Position numbers and translations under genes: made by a program
Shown: positions 1 to 9,091 of the stretch, one piece after another
Numbering within the stretch: position 1 is the first letter of the stretch
How the letters are laid out: the number at the start of each line of letters is the position of its first letter
Source of the DNA: Rubrivivax sp.
GTDB taxonomy: Bacteria; Pseudomonadota; Gammaproteobacteria; Burkholderiales; Burkholderiaceae_C
Assembly (NCBI GenBank): GCA_020248915.1
Contig: JADCGP010000012.1
Location: 1 to 64,000 of the forward strand
Direction of reading: 5' to 3'
DNA length: 64,000 bases
The notes under the pieces: generated by a model
Told to the model about the DNA's origin: nothing
Databases searched by the model: none
The model's input: only the letters and a program-made list of their open reading frames with translations

Positions 1-198
1 AACATCAAGACCTCGCTGGCCGGCACCTACCACGCCTTCGGCTTCCGGAAGTACGCCCATCGCTATCTCGGCCAAGTGCAATACCTCTTCAACCGCCGCT
101 TCGACCTGCGAACCATCCTCCAAAGGCTGGCTCGCGCCGCCTCTCAGGCCGCTCCTTGCCCTCTGCGTCGGGTGCGTGCGGCTGAATCATCTTGCTGA
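1..198 (+). CDS. IS1595-family transposase, C-terminal end (partial)
   Basis: The reading frame is open from the window edge to a TGA at 196-198 and gives 65 residues. They contain AGTYHAFGFRKYAHRYL and YLFNRRFDL, followed by a leucine/arginine-rich tail. This is the typical end of DDE transposases of the IS1595/IS1016 type, which move an insertion sequence by cut-and-paste or copy-in. The catalytic residues and the left end of the element lie outside the window. The right inverted repeat must fall between about 198 and 235, because the next frame already reads as unrelated protein there, but I cannot define its exact edge. The family call rests on remembered motifs. Confidence 0.75.
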   Translation, partial: NIKTSLAGTYHAFGFRKYAHRYLGQVQYLFNRRFDLRTILQRLARAASQAAPCPLRRVRAAESSC

Positions 199-210
199 TC
201 AGCTGGCGAC

Positions 211-774
211 TTGGGTGAACATGGCCAGCAGTTCGCCGCCTTCCTGACATACGCAGCGTTGGGGCCGGTCGACGGCTACTCGGCGGAGGAGTGGCGCGCC
301 GCGATCGCAGCGCTGCCGCAAGAGGGCTTGCAGGAGTCAGCGCAGGCGCTGGTGCAGGCGCTCGAAGGGGCGGCTGATCAGCGAGAGGAATACTGGAAGA
401 ACCGCATCCAGCCGTTCTGGCAGGACGTCTGGCCCAAGTCGCGCGATCTCGCCACGCCCGGCATCTCCGAATCTCTCGCGCGGCTCTGCATCGCGGCCGG
501 CTCCGAGTTCTCGGCTGCGCTGAACGCGGTCCTGGACTGGTTGCAGCCCATCGAGCACCCGTACTACGTCATCCATCGCCTGCACGAGTCAGGGCTGTGT
601 GGCCTATTCCCGATCCAAGCATTGCGACTGCTGGCGGCGATCGTCGCGGATCAGCCTTGGGGTGCGCCCGAACTGGGGCAATGCCTGGATCTCATCGTGC
701 AGGCGGACGCTAGCCTTGCCCAAGACCCGACCTACCAGCGCCTGCGCGAGTACGCCAGAAGGCGGGGAGGATGA
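211..774 (+). pseudogene. Truncated C-terminal remnant of a larger protein, unknown function
   Basis: The frame runs from just after the transposase stop (open from 199, first usable TTG at 211) to 774 and encodes about 187 residues. It is soluble, helical-looking and rich in Leu, Ala and Trp, with FWQDVWPKSRDL near residue 70 and a tail of LREYARRR. No Shine-Dalgarno sequence precedes the TTG, and the frame begins immediately beside an insertion-sequence end. I therefore read it as the 3' portion of a larger gene cut by the element. The tail reminds me of C-terminal regions of large SIR2/ATPase-type defence proteins (DUF4020-like), but this is a weak memory match and should not be taken as a function. 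Confidence 0.45.
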
Positions 775-933
775 GGGACAGTAGCGATGCCCGGGCGTCA
801 CGAGTCGTCGTGTCTCACGCCCGAGCAGGCGTCCGTCTATGTCGACCTCAGATTCGATTGCCACGAGCCCCCGCTGTGTCTGAAGCAGGAACGCATTGGG
901 TTTGGCTGCTTGGCCGCCAGGCTGCGCGGTAGG

Positions 934-962
934 TTGTGAGAAGACCTTTAAAAGACTATATT
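934..962 (+). promoter_or_regulatory. Sigma70-type promoter of the toxin-antitoxin pair
   Basis: TTGTGA at 934-939 and TATATT at 957-962 are separated by 17 bases, close to a consensus vegetative promoter. The surrounding stretch is the most AT-rich part of this region. The predicted start point falls about 23 bases before the antitoxin GTG, which leaves room for the ribosome site at about 980-983. Confidence 0.65.
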
Positions 963-991
963 CGGTCCAATTCGAACCCGGGAGCAAGTCT

Positions 992-1267
992 GTGCGCTAC
1001 TCATCCCAAGTCAAGCCCATCAGTTACCTCAAGGCCAATGCCGCCGAGGTGTTGACCCACCTGGCCGAAAACCGGGAGCCCTTGGTCATCACGCAGAACG
1101 GGGAAGCCAAGGCCGTGCTGCAGGACGTTGCGTCCTTCGAGGAAACGCAGGAGACCTTAGCCCTGTTGAAGATCCTGGCGCTTGGACAGCAGGACGTGGA
1201 GGCAGGTCGCGTCAAGCCGGTCGCCGAGGTCGTGGCGCGCCTGCGCGCGAAGAGGGCCACGGCCTGA
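992..1267 (+). CDS. Type II antitoxin, Phd/YefM-like
   Basis: The product is 91 residues and begins with VRYSSQVKPISYLKANAAEV. This is the pattern of Phd/YefM-type antitoxins: a short DNA-binding N-terminus with 'SYLKANAAEVL' and then 'PLVITQNGEAKAVLQD'. Such proteins bind and neutralise the partner toxin and repress their own promoter. I chose the GTG at 992 because GGAG lies 8-9 bases upstream and because homologous proteins start at this point. A longer frame from 896 would overlap the promoter. The stop overlaps the toxin start (TGATG), so translation is coupled. Confidence 0.85.
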   Translation: MRYSSQVKPISYLKANAAEVLTHLAENREPLVITQNGEAKAVLQDVASFEETQETLALLKILALGQQDVEAGRVKPVAEVVARLRAKRATA

Positions 1268-1608
1268 TGGTCGGCAGGCCGACGCGTTACGAGGTCCTGC
1301 TGACCGAAGGTGCAGAGCAGGACCTGGAGGCGCTCTACGACTACATCGCGGAGTTCGACAGTGTGGCCAACGCCAACCACGTTCTCGACCGCTTGATGGA
1401 AGTCGTGGAGGGGCTCGCTCAGTTTCCTGAGCGCGGCAGCTATCCCAAGGAACTCGTCGCGCTGGGCATCAAGGACTACCGCCAGACGGCATTCAAGCCC
1501 TACCGGGTGATCTATCGCGTCCTGGGCACCCGGGTCGTCACTTACCTGATCGCCGATGGCCGCCGGGACATGCAGTCAGTGCTGGCGCGCCGGCTGCTGG
1601 GCGCTTGA
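1267..1608 (+). CDS. Type II toxin, RelE/ParE family
   Basis: The product is 113 residues, the usual length for RelE/ParE toxins. It has the N-terminal 'LTEGAEQDLEALYDYIAEF' helix, then 'LAQFPERGSYPKEL', 'YRVIYRVLGTRVVTYLIADGRRDM' split over two strands, and a C-terminal 'LARRLL' helix. Members of this fold act either as ribosome-dependent mRNA endonucleases (RelE) or gyrase poisons (ParE). The 'ALYDYIAEFDS' helix favours the ParE side, but the sequence alone does not decide. The gene overlaps the antitoxin by one base and ends the recognised accessory genes. Confidence 0.85.
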   Translation: MVGRPTRYEVLLTEGAEQDLEALYDYIAEFDSVANANHVLDRLMEVVEGLAQFPERGSYPKELVALGIKDYRQTAFKPYRVIYRVLGTRVVTYLIADGRRDMQSVLARRLLGA

Positions 1609-2221
1609 CCCGCAGCATCCCGCGCGGTCCCGATCCATTCCTGTGCATCGCAGTAAGGGCGGGTTCGCGGGGTCAGCCAAACACCACCAGCTCCAAGGGC
1701 CCAGAGATTCCTCTGGGCCCTTCAACGGCCCGTTTCCTCTCGCCGTTCTCTGCCGGCCTGTTGACCAACAACAGGCATCCCAGGACTCATGCCGGTTTCC
1801 GGGGGCAAAGGCTTGCGCGCGGCAGCTTCCCGTCAACCACGGCCAGCAGAGCACCGACCTCGCTCGTGCACTCGCCGGCGCGGCAGCGTGACAGACGCCG
1901 ACGGGAACGAACGTGATCGGCAGGGAAGTGCCCTGCGCGTGCGCCATTCGCGACGCGCGCATGCCGCCCTGGCGGAGCGAGCCATCGAGGGCGACAGGCC
2001 GTGACCGTCGATCGATGCCGCCGACGTCACGACGCGAGAGGCCGGGCGCATCGTCAGCGTGGCGCTGAGTGTGACCAGCGCCATGAACACCGACGGCCCG
2101 CACCAGTGGCTGGGCATGAAGGGCGCCAGTCAGGCCGAGCCGTTCCTGAGCAAGTTCCTCCTCAGCCCCACTCGCCGCGGGCTGCGCGGCGTGCGGCTGG
2201 TCAGAGCGCCGTCACCGCCCG
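1609..2221. other. Gene-free stretch between accessory genes and core
   Basis: No frame on either strand shows a recognisable protein, plausible ribosome site or consistent codon bias. The short open frames here are typical GC-rich noise. The one clear structure is a perfect 12-base inverted repeat at 1695-1722. An ACACCACCA string at 1681-1689 looks superficially like a tRNA 3' end, but no T-arm can be folded before it. The stretch probably holds degraded sequence at the edge of the accessory segment. Confidence 0.5.
1695..1722. repeat. Perfect 12-bp inverted repeat, ATTC loop
   Basis: AAGGGCCCAGAG at 1695-1706 is exactly mirrored by CTCTGGGCCCTT at 1711-1722 around ATTC. It would form a very stable hairpin on either strand. 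It lies 87 bases after the toxin stop, so it could end the toxin-antitoxin transcript, but neither strand has a U-tract after the stem. It may be Rho-assisted, or left over from a tRNA terminator. Confidence 0.7.
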
Positions 2222-3115
2222 TCAGGAACGCGCGGATTGCTCGGGCCCCGGTGGCAGCGCCGGCTTCTTCGCGAGCTCGTGGTAGGCCAGCGCGGCCAGC
2301 ACCGTGCAGCCCCCGAGCACCGTGGCGGTGCCGGGTCTCTCGCCGCCGAAGGCCCAGGTCAGCAGGATGCCGAACACCACCTCGAGCAGCGCGAACAGCG
2401 AGGTCTCGGCCGCGCTGAGGTGACGGGCCGCACGCACCGCCAGCAGGCAGGGGATGGCGAGCTGGAACACGCCGAGCACGAGCAGCAGGCCCAGGTCGTG
2501 GAGGCTGGTGTCGAGCGGCCAGGCCAGCGGTAGCGTGCAGGCGGCGGAGATCGTGCCGCCGATCAGCACCGCGACCGAGAGGTCCGGCCCGCGGCCGGCA
2601 CGCTGCACGAGGATCCAGTTCACCGCCGCGGCCACGGGCACGCCCAGTGCGATCAGCACGCCCAGTGCGTGGCGACCCTCCAGCGAAGACAGGTCGAACG
2701 CGTACATGCACGCGATTCCCGCCGCGGCCACCGCGATCACCGCCCAGGTGCGTGATCCCACCGGGCGCCCGAGCACGATGCCGGCCAGCAACGCCGTCAG
2801 CACCGGCGTCAGGCTCTGGGTGATCAGCACGTTGGCCACCTGAGTGAGCGACAGCGCGAACATGAAGCAGGTGAACATCACCGCCCACATCGCGCCGCTC
2901 AGCCAGACGATGCGCCCGGCCCTGGCCAGGGCAGCCAGCGCCGCGGGCCCGCGCCGCCAGGACAAGGCTATCGCCACCGTCAGCGCCGCGAAGAGGCTGC
3001 GCCAGAACGTGATCTCGAAGCCTTCGGCCGACTCGAGGTGCCGGGTGACGACACCGCCGATGCTCCACATCAGGGTGCTCGCGATCAGCAGGGCGACGGC
3101 TTGGCGGTGGGTCAT
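2222..3115 (-). CDS. EamA/DMT-family transporter
   Basis: This is a 297-residue inner-membrane protein with about ten hydrophobic segments arranged as two similar halves, typical of the drug/metabolite transporter superfamily (RhaT/YdcZ/EamA type). The first half contains 'STLMWSIGGVVTRHL' and 'NVLITQSLTPVLTALLAG', the second 'AAVNWILVQRAG' and 'LLEVVFGILLTWAF'. Such proteins usually export small metabolites or amino acids; the substrate is not predictable. I chose the ATG whose complement is at 3113-3115 because the first membrane segment starts nine residues later. An upstream extension to 3196 is hydrophilic and atypical. Confidence 0.85.
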   Translation of the reverse strand: MTHRQAVALLIASTLMWSIGGVVTRHLESAEGFEITFWRSLFAALTVAIALSWRRGPAALAALARAGRIVWLSGAMWAVMFTCFMFALSLTQVANVLITQSLTPVLTALLAGIVLGRPVGSRTWAVIAVAAAGIACMYAFDLSSLEGRHALGVLIALGVPVAAAVNWILVQRAGRGPDLSVAVLIGGTISAACTLPLAWPLDTSLHDLGLLLVLGVFQLAIPCLLAVRAARHLSAAETSLFALLEVVFGILLTWAFGGERPGTATVLGGCTVLAALAYHELAKKPALPPGPEQSARS

Positions 3116-3250
3116 GCAGCCGCGGATGTTATCGGGCCGCTGTGCTTGCGGCAGGGCGGGGGATCGGCCAAGGACATGCCCGTGCGGGACCGCCACTGCG
3201 CGAGCCCGGCGTCGCCGCTTCCCGCCGACGAGCGGCCCCCGCCCGGTGGT

Positions 3251-3835
3251 TCAGCCCGGCACGCCGGCGAACATGGCGTTGCGCAGCGCGAACGTCCGGT
3301 GGTCGCGCCAGCCGCCGTCGATGTAGAGGTACTCGCGCGCCAGCCCTTCGTCGTCGAAGCCCAGGCGCTGCAGCAGCGCGACGCTGCGGACGTTCTCGGG
3401 GCGCACGTTGGCCTGGATGCGATGCAGGTGGACCGCGGACGAGAACGCGTGCGCCACGACGGCCTGCAGCGCCTCGCGCATCAGGCCCTGGCCCTCGCAG
3501 GCGGCGTCGACGGCGTATCCGAGCATCGCGTTCTGGAACGGCCCGCGCGAGACCTGGCTCAGGCCGACGCTGCCCACGAGTCGGGTCGGCTCGTCGACCG
3601 GCTGCAGCCACCAGCGCAGGGCGGAGCCGGCGGCGGCTTCGGCGGCCGCCCTGCGCAGCCGCTCGCGCTGCTGCGGCGCGGTGGCGAGGTCCGGTGGCGC
3701 CGGTGGCTCCCAGGGTGCCAGGTGCAGGGCGTTGCGCGCGTGGAACGCGGCCGCCGCCGCGGCGAGGTCCTCGTGCGCAGGCAGCAGGCTCAGTCGGGGC
3801 GTGCGCAGGGCAATGGCGGCGGTGTCGTCCGTCAT
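3251..3835 (-). CDS. GNAT acetyltransferase, RimJ/RimL-like
   Basis: The 194-residue protein has the order of a RimJ-type GNAT fold. It runs from 'LRTPRLSLLPAHEDL' at the N-terminus through 'VGSVGLSQV' (beta-4) and 'LGYAVDAACEGQGLMREAL' (acetyl-CoA loop, a variant of the usual Q/RxxGxG/A motif) to 'IQANVRPENVRSVALLQRLGF' near the end. RimJ-type enzymes acetylate protein N-termini or small amines; here the substrate is unknown. It lies downstream of no obvious operon partner and is separated from the transporter by 135 bases. Confidence 0.85.
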   Translation of the reverse strand: MTDDTAAIALRTPRLSLLPAHEDLAAAAAAFHARNALHLAPWEPPAPPDLATAPQQRERLRRAAAEAAAGSALRWWLQPVDEPTRLVGSVGLSQVSRGPFQNAMLGYAVDAACEGQGLMREALQAVVAHAFSSAVHLHRIQANVRPENVRSVALLQRLGFDDEGLAREYLYIDGGWRDHRTFALRNAMFAGVPG

Positions 3836-3885
3836 CCGGGCAGTATGCTCGACAACACAGCCGTCATCCCGCTGGGGAGTCGACC

Positions 3886-4215
3886 TTGTCCGATGCCGAT
3901 GTCGATACCGGCCGCGAGGGTCGCGCCTGGCAAGGCCTTGCGATCGCGGCCGTGGCCGGGCGCCTCGGGCCGGCCGGGGGTGCCGCGGCCACCGGCCGCC
4001 TGCAGCGCGGGGAGTGCCCGCACCGGCCCCTGACCCACGAGATCCTGTCCGACCTGTTGCCGGTCACCGGGCTGTAGCTCAGGCGCGTCGTCATCGACGA
4101 CCTGCGCGACGGGATCTTCTGCGCGACACTGGAGGTCGCGGCAGGTGCGGCCCCGGTCTGGGTCGATGCCCGCCCGAGCGACGGCATCGCACTCGCGCTG
4201 GCGCGCGGACGGTCA
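3886..4215 (+). pseudogene. Bifunctional nuclease (BFN/DUF151) family gene, nonsense-interrupted
   Basis: One frame carries RPLTHEILSDLL, then a TAG at 4075-4077, then LRRVVIDDLRDGIFCATLEV and WVDARPSDGIALALARG. These are the hallmark segments of BFN-domain proteins (DUF151), small cytosolic proteins of uncertain nuclease function. Both halves stay in the same frame, so a single CAG-to-TAG change explains the stop. The expected upstream 'LPIWIG..EA..IAL' segment is poorly kept (GRAWQGLAIAAVAGR), suggesting older decay. The 3' end runs into the end of fbp on the opposite strand, so the tail is also lost. Readthrough or a restart after the stop cannot be excluded. Confidence 0.75.
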
Positions 4216-5226
4216 GCCGCCCGCGCCGTCCCGGTGCAGGCCGTTGACGCGCTGCACCTCGTTGCGCGAGCCGAGAACGACCGCCACGCGCTGGTGCAGC
4301 CGGGTCGGGACGATGTCGAGGATGCGCTGCCGGCCGTCGGTGGCCATGCCGCCGGCCTGCTCGACGATGAAGGCCATCGGGTTGGCCTCGTACATCAGGC
4401 GCAGCTTGCCGGGCTTGTCGGGCTCGCGGGCGTCCCAGGGGTACATGAAGATGCCACCGCGCGAGAGGATGCGGTGGACGTCGGCCACCATGCTGGCCAC
4501 CCAGCGCATGTTGAAGTCCTTGCCGCGCGGCCCGTCTCGCCCGGCCAGACACTCGGCGATGTAGCGCTGCACGGGCGGTGCCCAGTGGCGCTGGTTGCTC
4601 ATGTTGATCGAGAACTCGCGCGTGTCCTCGGGGATCGCAGCGCCGCCCTGGGTCAGCAGCCAGGAGCCGGTCTCGCGGTCGAGCGTGAACGCGGCCACGC
4701 CGTTGCCCAGCGTGAGCACCAGTGTCGTCTGCGGCCCGTAGACACAGTAGCCGGCGGCGGCCTGCTGCCGGCCGGGCTGGAGGAAGTCCTCCTCGCTGAC
4801 GCCGCGCGCGTGGCCCACCTTGCGCAGCACGCTGAAGATCGTGCCGATCGAGACGTTGACGTCGATGTTGCTCGAGCCGTCCAGGGGGTCGAACAGCAGC
4901 AGGTACTCGCCCTGCGGGTAGCGGTTGGGCACGACGTGGATCGAATCCATCTCCTCGCTGGCCATCGCCGCGAGGTGGCCGCCCCACTCGTTGGCCTCGA
5001 TCAGCACCTCGTTGGCGATCAGGTCGAGCTTCTTGACGACCTCGCCCTGCACGTTGCTCTGCTCGGTGCTGCCGAGCACGTCGCCAAGGGCGCCCTTGTT
5101 GACGGCGATCGCGATGCGCTTGCAGGCGCGCGCGACCACCTCCACCAGCAGGCGGAGTTCGCCGGGGATGCGACCGTGCTCGCGCTGCTGCTCGACCAGG
5201 AACTGCGTGAGGCTGATGCGCTTCAT
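4213..5226 (-). CDS. fbp: Fructose-1,6-bisphosphatase, class I
   Basis: The enzyme removes the C1 phosphate of fructose 1,6-bisphosphate in gluconeogenesis and the Calvin cycle, in the cytosol, with Mg2+. The 337 residues match the class I length. Visible motifs are [14 protein letters not shown] at the start, '[12 protein letters not shown]'-like helix, the metal site '[20 protein letters not shown]', and '[20 protein letters not shown]'. I chose the ATG at 5226; the open frame continues upstream to 5970, but that stretch is antisense to pepN. It lies 20 bases behind pepN and is probably cotranscribed with it. Confidence 0.96.
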   Translation of the reverse strand: MKRISLTQFLVEQQREHGRIPGELRLLVEVVARACKRIAIAVNKGALGDVLGSTEQSNVQGEVVKKLDLIANEVLIEANEWGGHLAAMASEEMDSIHVVPNRYPQGEYLLLFDPLDGSSNIDVNVSIGTIFSVLRKVGHARGVSEEDFLQPGRQQAAAGYCVYGPQTTLVLTLGNGVAAFTLDRETGSWLLTQGGAAIPEDTREFSINMSNQRHWAPPVQRYIAECLAGRDGPRGKDFNMRWVASMVADVHRILSRGGIFMYPWDAREPDKPGKLRLMYEANPMAFIVEQAGGMATDGRQRILDIVPTRLHQRVAVVLGSRNEVQRVNGLHRDGAGG

Positions 5227-5246
5227 GGGCGGTTGGGCTGTGTCCG

Positions 5247-7907
5247 TCAGGCTGCCTCGAGCGCGCGCGTGACGACCTCGCGCAGGTTGACGCTGAGGTC
5301 GGGCCGCGCGGCGACGCGGGATATTGCCTCGCGCGCGGCGCTGCGCCAGGGCTCGGCCAGCACCCCCCAGCGGTTCAACGCCCGCGCCAGGCCCGCGGCC
5401 TGCTGCGGGTTGATGGCGTCGAGCTCGAGCACACGCTCTGCCCACAGCACGTAGCCGGCTGCGTCGGCACGGTGGAAGGCGGCCGGGTTGCGGGCGCACA
5501 GCGTGAACAGCAGGCTGCGCGCGCGGTTGGGGTTGCGCATCGAGAAGTCCGGATGCTGAAGCAGCGCCTTGGCGCGGGCGAACACGCGGCCGGCGCCGGC
5601 GCCGCGCGGCTCGGGCGCCGCGGCCTGCATCGCGAACCACTTGTCCAGCAGCAGCGCGTCGCCCTGCGCGAAGCGGTGCAGCCTCTCGACGACCTGGTCG
5701 GACAGCTCCGACTGCGACTGCAGCAGCGCGCCTGCGGCCCCCAGCCGATCGGTCAGGTTGCCCGCGTCCTTGAAGCGCTGGTAGGCGCGGCCCTGCCAGA
5801 CCGCGTCGCGCGTGCGCACGGCCTGCCGGCACAGCATGGCCAGTGCCAGGTGCGCCAGCGCGCGCCGGCCTGCCTGCCCGCGCGTCGGCGCGTAGCCCTC
5901 GCGCACCACCTGCCCCTCCCAGGCCTGCACCCACTCCGGGGCCAGTTGTTCGGCCAGCAGGTCGAGCCACCGCTCCCGCACCTCGTGCACGCGCTGCGGG
6001 TCGACGCGCTCGAGCTGCTCGCCGATGTAGAGCTCGTCGGGGGCGTGCAGCACGCTGGCCTTGAACGCGGGTGCCAGGTCGGGGCTCTGCAGCACGGCCG
6101 CCAGCGCCGCGGCCAGGGCGGTATCGAGCTGCGGCTCGGTGCCGTCGCGCGCGGCCGCCACCAGCCGGTCTAGGACCAGCCGCTGGCCGGACTCCCAGCG
6201 GTTGAAGGCGTCGCCGTCGTGGGCCAGCAGCAGCAGGCGGTCGGTTTCCGACAGGCCGTCCTGCAGCCGCACCGGCGCGGAGAAGCCCCGCAGCAGCGAG
6301 TGCACCGGCCGCTCATCCACCCCTTCGAAGGTCCAGCTGCGCTCCGGGGCGTCGAGCACCAGCAGCCGCTCGTCGCCGACCGTGCGCCCGTCCGGCCCGA
6401 TCAGCGCGCACGCCACGGGGATCACGAACGGCGCCTTGTCCGGCTGGCCGGGGCTCGGGCCGCAGGCCTGCGACAAGGTCAGGGTGTAGCGGCGGGTCGC
6501 GGGGTCGTGGACGCCGCGCGCCTGCACCGCGGGCGTGCCGGCCTGGGAGTACCAGCGCTTGAACGCATCCAGATGCGTCGCGAGCGCCGTGCCGGGATTG
6601 GCGTCGGCAATGGCCTGCGCGAAGTCGTCGCAGGTCACGGCCTGCCCGTCGTGACGCTGGAAGTACAGCGCCATGCCGCGCGCGAACCCCTCGCGTCCGA
6701 CCAGCGTGTGCATCATCCGGACGACCTCGGCACCCTTCTTGTAGACGGTCGAGGTGTAGAAGTTGTCGATCTCGTGGTACTGGTCGGGCCGCACCGGGTG
6801 CGCCATCGGCCCGGCGTCCTCCCGGAACTGCGTCGAGCGCAGCGCGCGCACTTGCTCGATCCTGTGCACGGCGCGCGCCGAGGCGCTGCCGGCCATGTCC
6901 ATGCTGAATTCCTGGTCGCGGAAGACCGTCAGGCCCTCCTTCAGCGACAACTGGAACCAGTCGCGGCAGGTCACGCGGTTGCCGGTCCAGTTGTGGAGGT
7001 ACTCGTGGGCGACGATGCTCTCGATGCGCTCGAAGTCGGCGTCGGTGGCGCTGGCGGCGCTGGCCAGCACGCTGTTGGTGTTGAAGAGGTTGAGTCCCTT
7101 GTTCTCCATCGCGCCGCCGTTGAAGTCCGCGACCGCGACGACCATGTAGCGGTCGAGGTCGAGCGCGAGGCCGAAGCGGGCCTCGTCCCACGCTACCGAG
7201 GCCACGAGCGAGGCAAGGGCGTGGTCGGTCCGGCCGAGGTCGCCGGGGCGCACGTAGACCTGCAGCAGGTGCTCGCGGCCGGCGCGGCTGCGGATGCGCT
7301 GCTCGCGCGCCACCAGCCGAGCCGCGACCAGCGCGAACAGGTAGCTCGGCTTGGGGAAGGGATCGTGCCACTTCGCGAAGTGGCGGTCGCCGTCGAGCGG
7401 GCCCTGCTCGACCAGGTTGCCGTTGGACAGCAGCACCGGGTAGGCCTTGCGGTCGGCGCGCAGCGTCACGGTGTAGACCGCCATCACGTCCGGGCGGTCC
7501 GGGAAGTAGGTGATGCGGCGGAAGCCCTCGGCCTCGCACTGGGTGAACAGCCCGCCGCCGCTGGCGTACAGGCCCGACAGCGCGCTGTTGCGGTCGGGGG
7601 CGCAGGTGTTGCGGATCTCGAGCGTGAACGCGTCGGCCGCCGGCGGGTTGTCGATGACGAGGTCGCCGCCGTCGTCGCGGAAGCTCTGACTCTGGCCGTC
7701 GGCCAGGCAGCGCAGCAGCGTCAGGCCTTCGCCGTGCAGGCGCAGCGGCTGCGGCGCCACGGCCGGGTTGCGCTCGATGCGCAGGCGGCTGCCGACGATG
7801 GTCTTGGCCGGGTCGAGGTCGAACACGAGGTCGACCGAGCGGACGAAGAACGGCGGCGGGGCATAGTCCTCGCGCCGCACCGGCGCGCCGTGGGTCTCTC
7901 GCAGCAT
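5247..7907 (-). CDS. pepN: Aminopeptidase N (M1 family)
   Basis: This cytosolic zinc aminopeptidase removes N-terminal residues from peptides late in protein turnover. At 886 residues it has the length of the bacterial PepN branch. The substrate-binding GAMEN motif is at residues 265-269, the zinc site HEYLH at 301-305, and the third ligand Glu 19 residues further (in [10 protein letters not shown]). The N-terminal beta domain begins '[18 protein letters not shown]'. It sits 46 bases behind prfB and 20 before fbp, so a four-gene minus-strand operon is likely. All catalytic motifs are intact. Confidence 0.97.
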   Translation of the reverse strand: MLRETHGAPVRREDYAPPPFFVRSVDLVFDLDPAKTIVGSRLRIERNPAVAPQPLRLHGEGLTLLRCLADGQSQSFRDDGGDLVIDNPPAADAFTLEIRNTCAPDRNSALSGLYASGGGLFTQCEAEGFRRITYFPDRPDVMAVYTVTLRADRKAYPVLLSNGNLVEQGPLDGDRHFAKWHDPFPKPSYLFALVAARLVAREQRIRSRAGREHLLQVYVRPGDLGRTDHALASLVASVAWDEARFGLALDLDRYMVVAVADFNGGAMENKGLNLFNTNSVLASAASATDADFERIESIVAHEYLHNWTGNRVTCRDWFQLSLKEGLTVFRDQEFSMDMAGSASARAVHRIEQVRALRSTQFREDAGPMAHPVRPDQYHEIDNFYTSTVYKKGAEVVRMMHTLVGREGFARGMALYFQRHDGQAVTCDDFAQAIADANPGTALATHLDAFKRWYSQAGTPAVQARGVHDPATRRYTLTLSQACGPSPGQPDKAPFVIPVACALIGPDGRTVGDERLLVLDAPERSWTFEGVDERPVHSLLRGFSAPVRLQDGLSETDRLLLLAHDGDAFNRWESGQRLVLDRLVAAARDGTEPQLDTALAAALAAVLQSPDLAPAFKASVLHAPDELYIGEQLERVDPQRVHEVRERWLDLLAEQLAPEWVQAWEGQVVREGYAPTRGQAGRRALAHLALAMLCRQAVRTRDAVWQGRAYQRFKDAGNLTDRLGAAGALLQSQSELSDQVVERLHRFAQGDALLLDKWFAMQAAAPEPRGAGAGRVFARAKALLQHPDFSMRNPNRARSLLFTLCARNPAAFHRADAAGYVLWAERVLELDAINPQQAAGLARALNRWGVLAEPWRSAAREAISRVAARPDLSVNLREVVTRALEAA

Positions 7908-7953
7908 GCTGCGCGTCTCCTTTCGAACGGTGGGCGGTCGCGCGCGGCGCGCG

Positions 7954-9058
7954 CTACAGGCCCTGCTTCAGGCTGGCCGCGATGAAGGCGTCGAGATCGC
8001 CGTCCAGCACCTTCTGCGTGTTGCTGATCTCGACGCCGGTGCGCAGGTCCTTGATGCGGCTCTGGTCGAGCACGTAGCTGCGGATCTGGTGGCCCCAGCC
8101 GACGTCCGTCTTGCTGTCCTCGAGCTTCTGCTGCGCCTCGCGCTGCTTGCGCATCTCGTGCTCGTACAGGCGGCTCTTCAGCATCGCCCAGGCCTCGTCG
8201 CGGTTGCGGTGCTGGCTGCGGTCGTTCTGGCACTGCACGACGATGCCGGTGGGCACGTGCGTCAGGCGCACCGCCGAGTCGGTCTTGTTGATGTGCTGGC
8301 CGCCGGCGCCGCTGGCACGGAAGGTGTCCACGCGCACATCGGCCGGGTTGATCTCGATCTCGATCGAGTCATCGACCTCGGGGTAGACGAACAGCGAGGC
8401 GAAGCTGGTGTGCCGTCCGCCCGAGCTGTCGAACGGGCTCTTGCGCACGAGGCGGTGCACCCCGGTCTCGGTGCGCAGCTGTCCGTAGGCGTAGTCGCCC
8501 TCGACCTTGATCGTCGCGCTGCGGATGCCGGCGACGTCGCCCTCGGTCTCCTCGAGCACCTCGGCCTTGAAGCCCTTGCGCTCGCAGAACTTGAGGTACT
8601 GGCGCAGCAGCATCGCCGCCCAATCGCAGGCCTCTGTCCCGCCGGCGCCGGCCTGGATGTCGACGAAGCAGTTCAGCGGGTCGGCAGGGTTGCCGAACAT
8701 GCGCCGGAACTCGAGCTCCTCGACCGTGCCGCGCAGCTTCTCGGCGTCGTCGCGGATCGACGCGAGGGCAGCTTCGTCGCCTTCTTCCTTGCTGAGGTCG
8801 TACAGCTCGGAGCTGTCGGCCAGGCTGCGCTGCAGGTGGGAGACCGTGCCGACGACGGTGTCGAGCGACTTCTTCTCCTTGCCCAGCTCCTGCGCGCGCT
8901 TGGGCTCGTTCCAGACTGCCGGGTTCTCGAGCGCGGCGTTGACCTCGTTCAGCCGCAGTGCCTTGCGGTCGTAGTCAAAGATACCCCCGAAGCTGCCGGG
9001 TGCGATCGCTCAGGTCGGCGAGCAGCGAGCCGATGGCGTTGATCTCTTCGGTGTCCAT
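7954..9058 (-). CDS. prfB: Peptide chain release factor 2, with programmed +1 frameshift
   Basis: RF2 reads UGA/UAA stop codons on the ribosome and triggers peptide release. Translation starts at the ATG at 9058 and meets an in-frame TGA at 8977-8975 after 27 codons. Slipping +1 at CTT-T continues as [13 protein letters not shown] and gives a 367-residue protein, the normal RF2 length. The stop-codon recognition motif SPF and the catalytic GGQ (in [13 protein letters not shown], about residue 250) are both present. The frameshift makes RF2 control its own amount. It lies 33 bases after the hydrolase gene and 46 before pepN. lysS, a common neighbour, is absent. Confidence 0.97.
8974..8989 (-). 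promoter_or_regulatory. RF2 programmed frameshift site
   Basis: Read on the minus strand this is CGG GGG TAT CTT TGA C. The G-run acts as an internal Shine-Dalgarno element three bases before the CTT slip codon, and the UGA C context is a weak stop. This matches the well-known prfB autoregulatory site except that the usual AGG is CGG. Confidence 0.95.
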
Positions 9059-9091
9059 GGCGTCGATTTTCGCATGCGCCGCGGCGCGCCC

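Noticed and set aside
1665..1689. tRNA or tmRNA 3' end (GGTTCG followed by CACCACCA)
   Set aside because: No T-stem or acceptor pairing can be drawn and no cloverleaf lies upstream.
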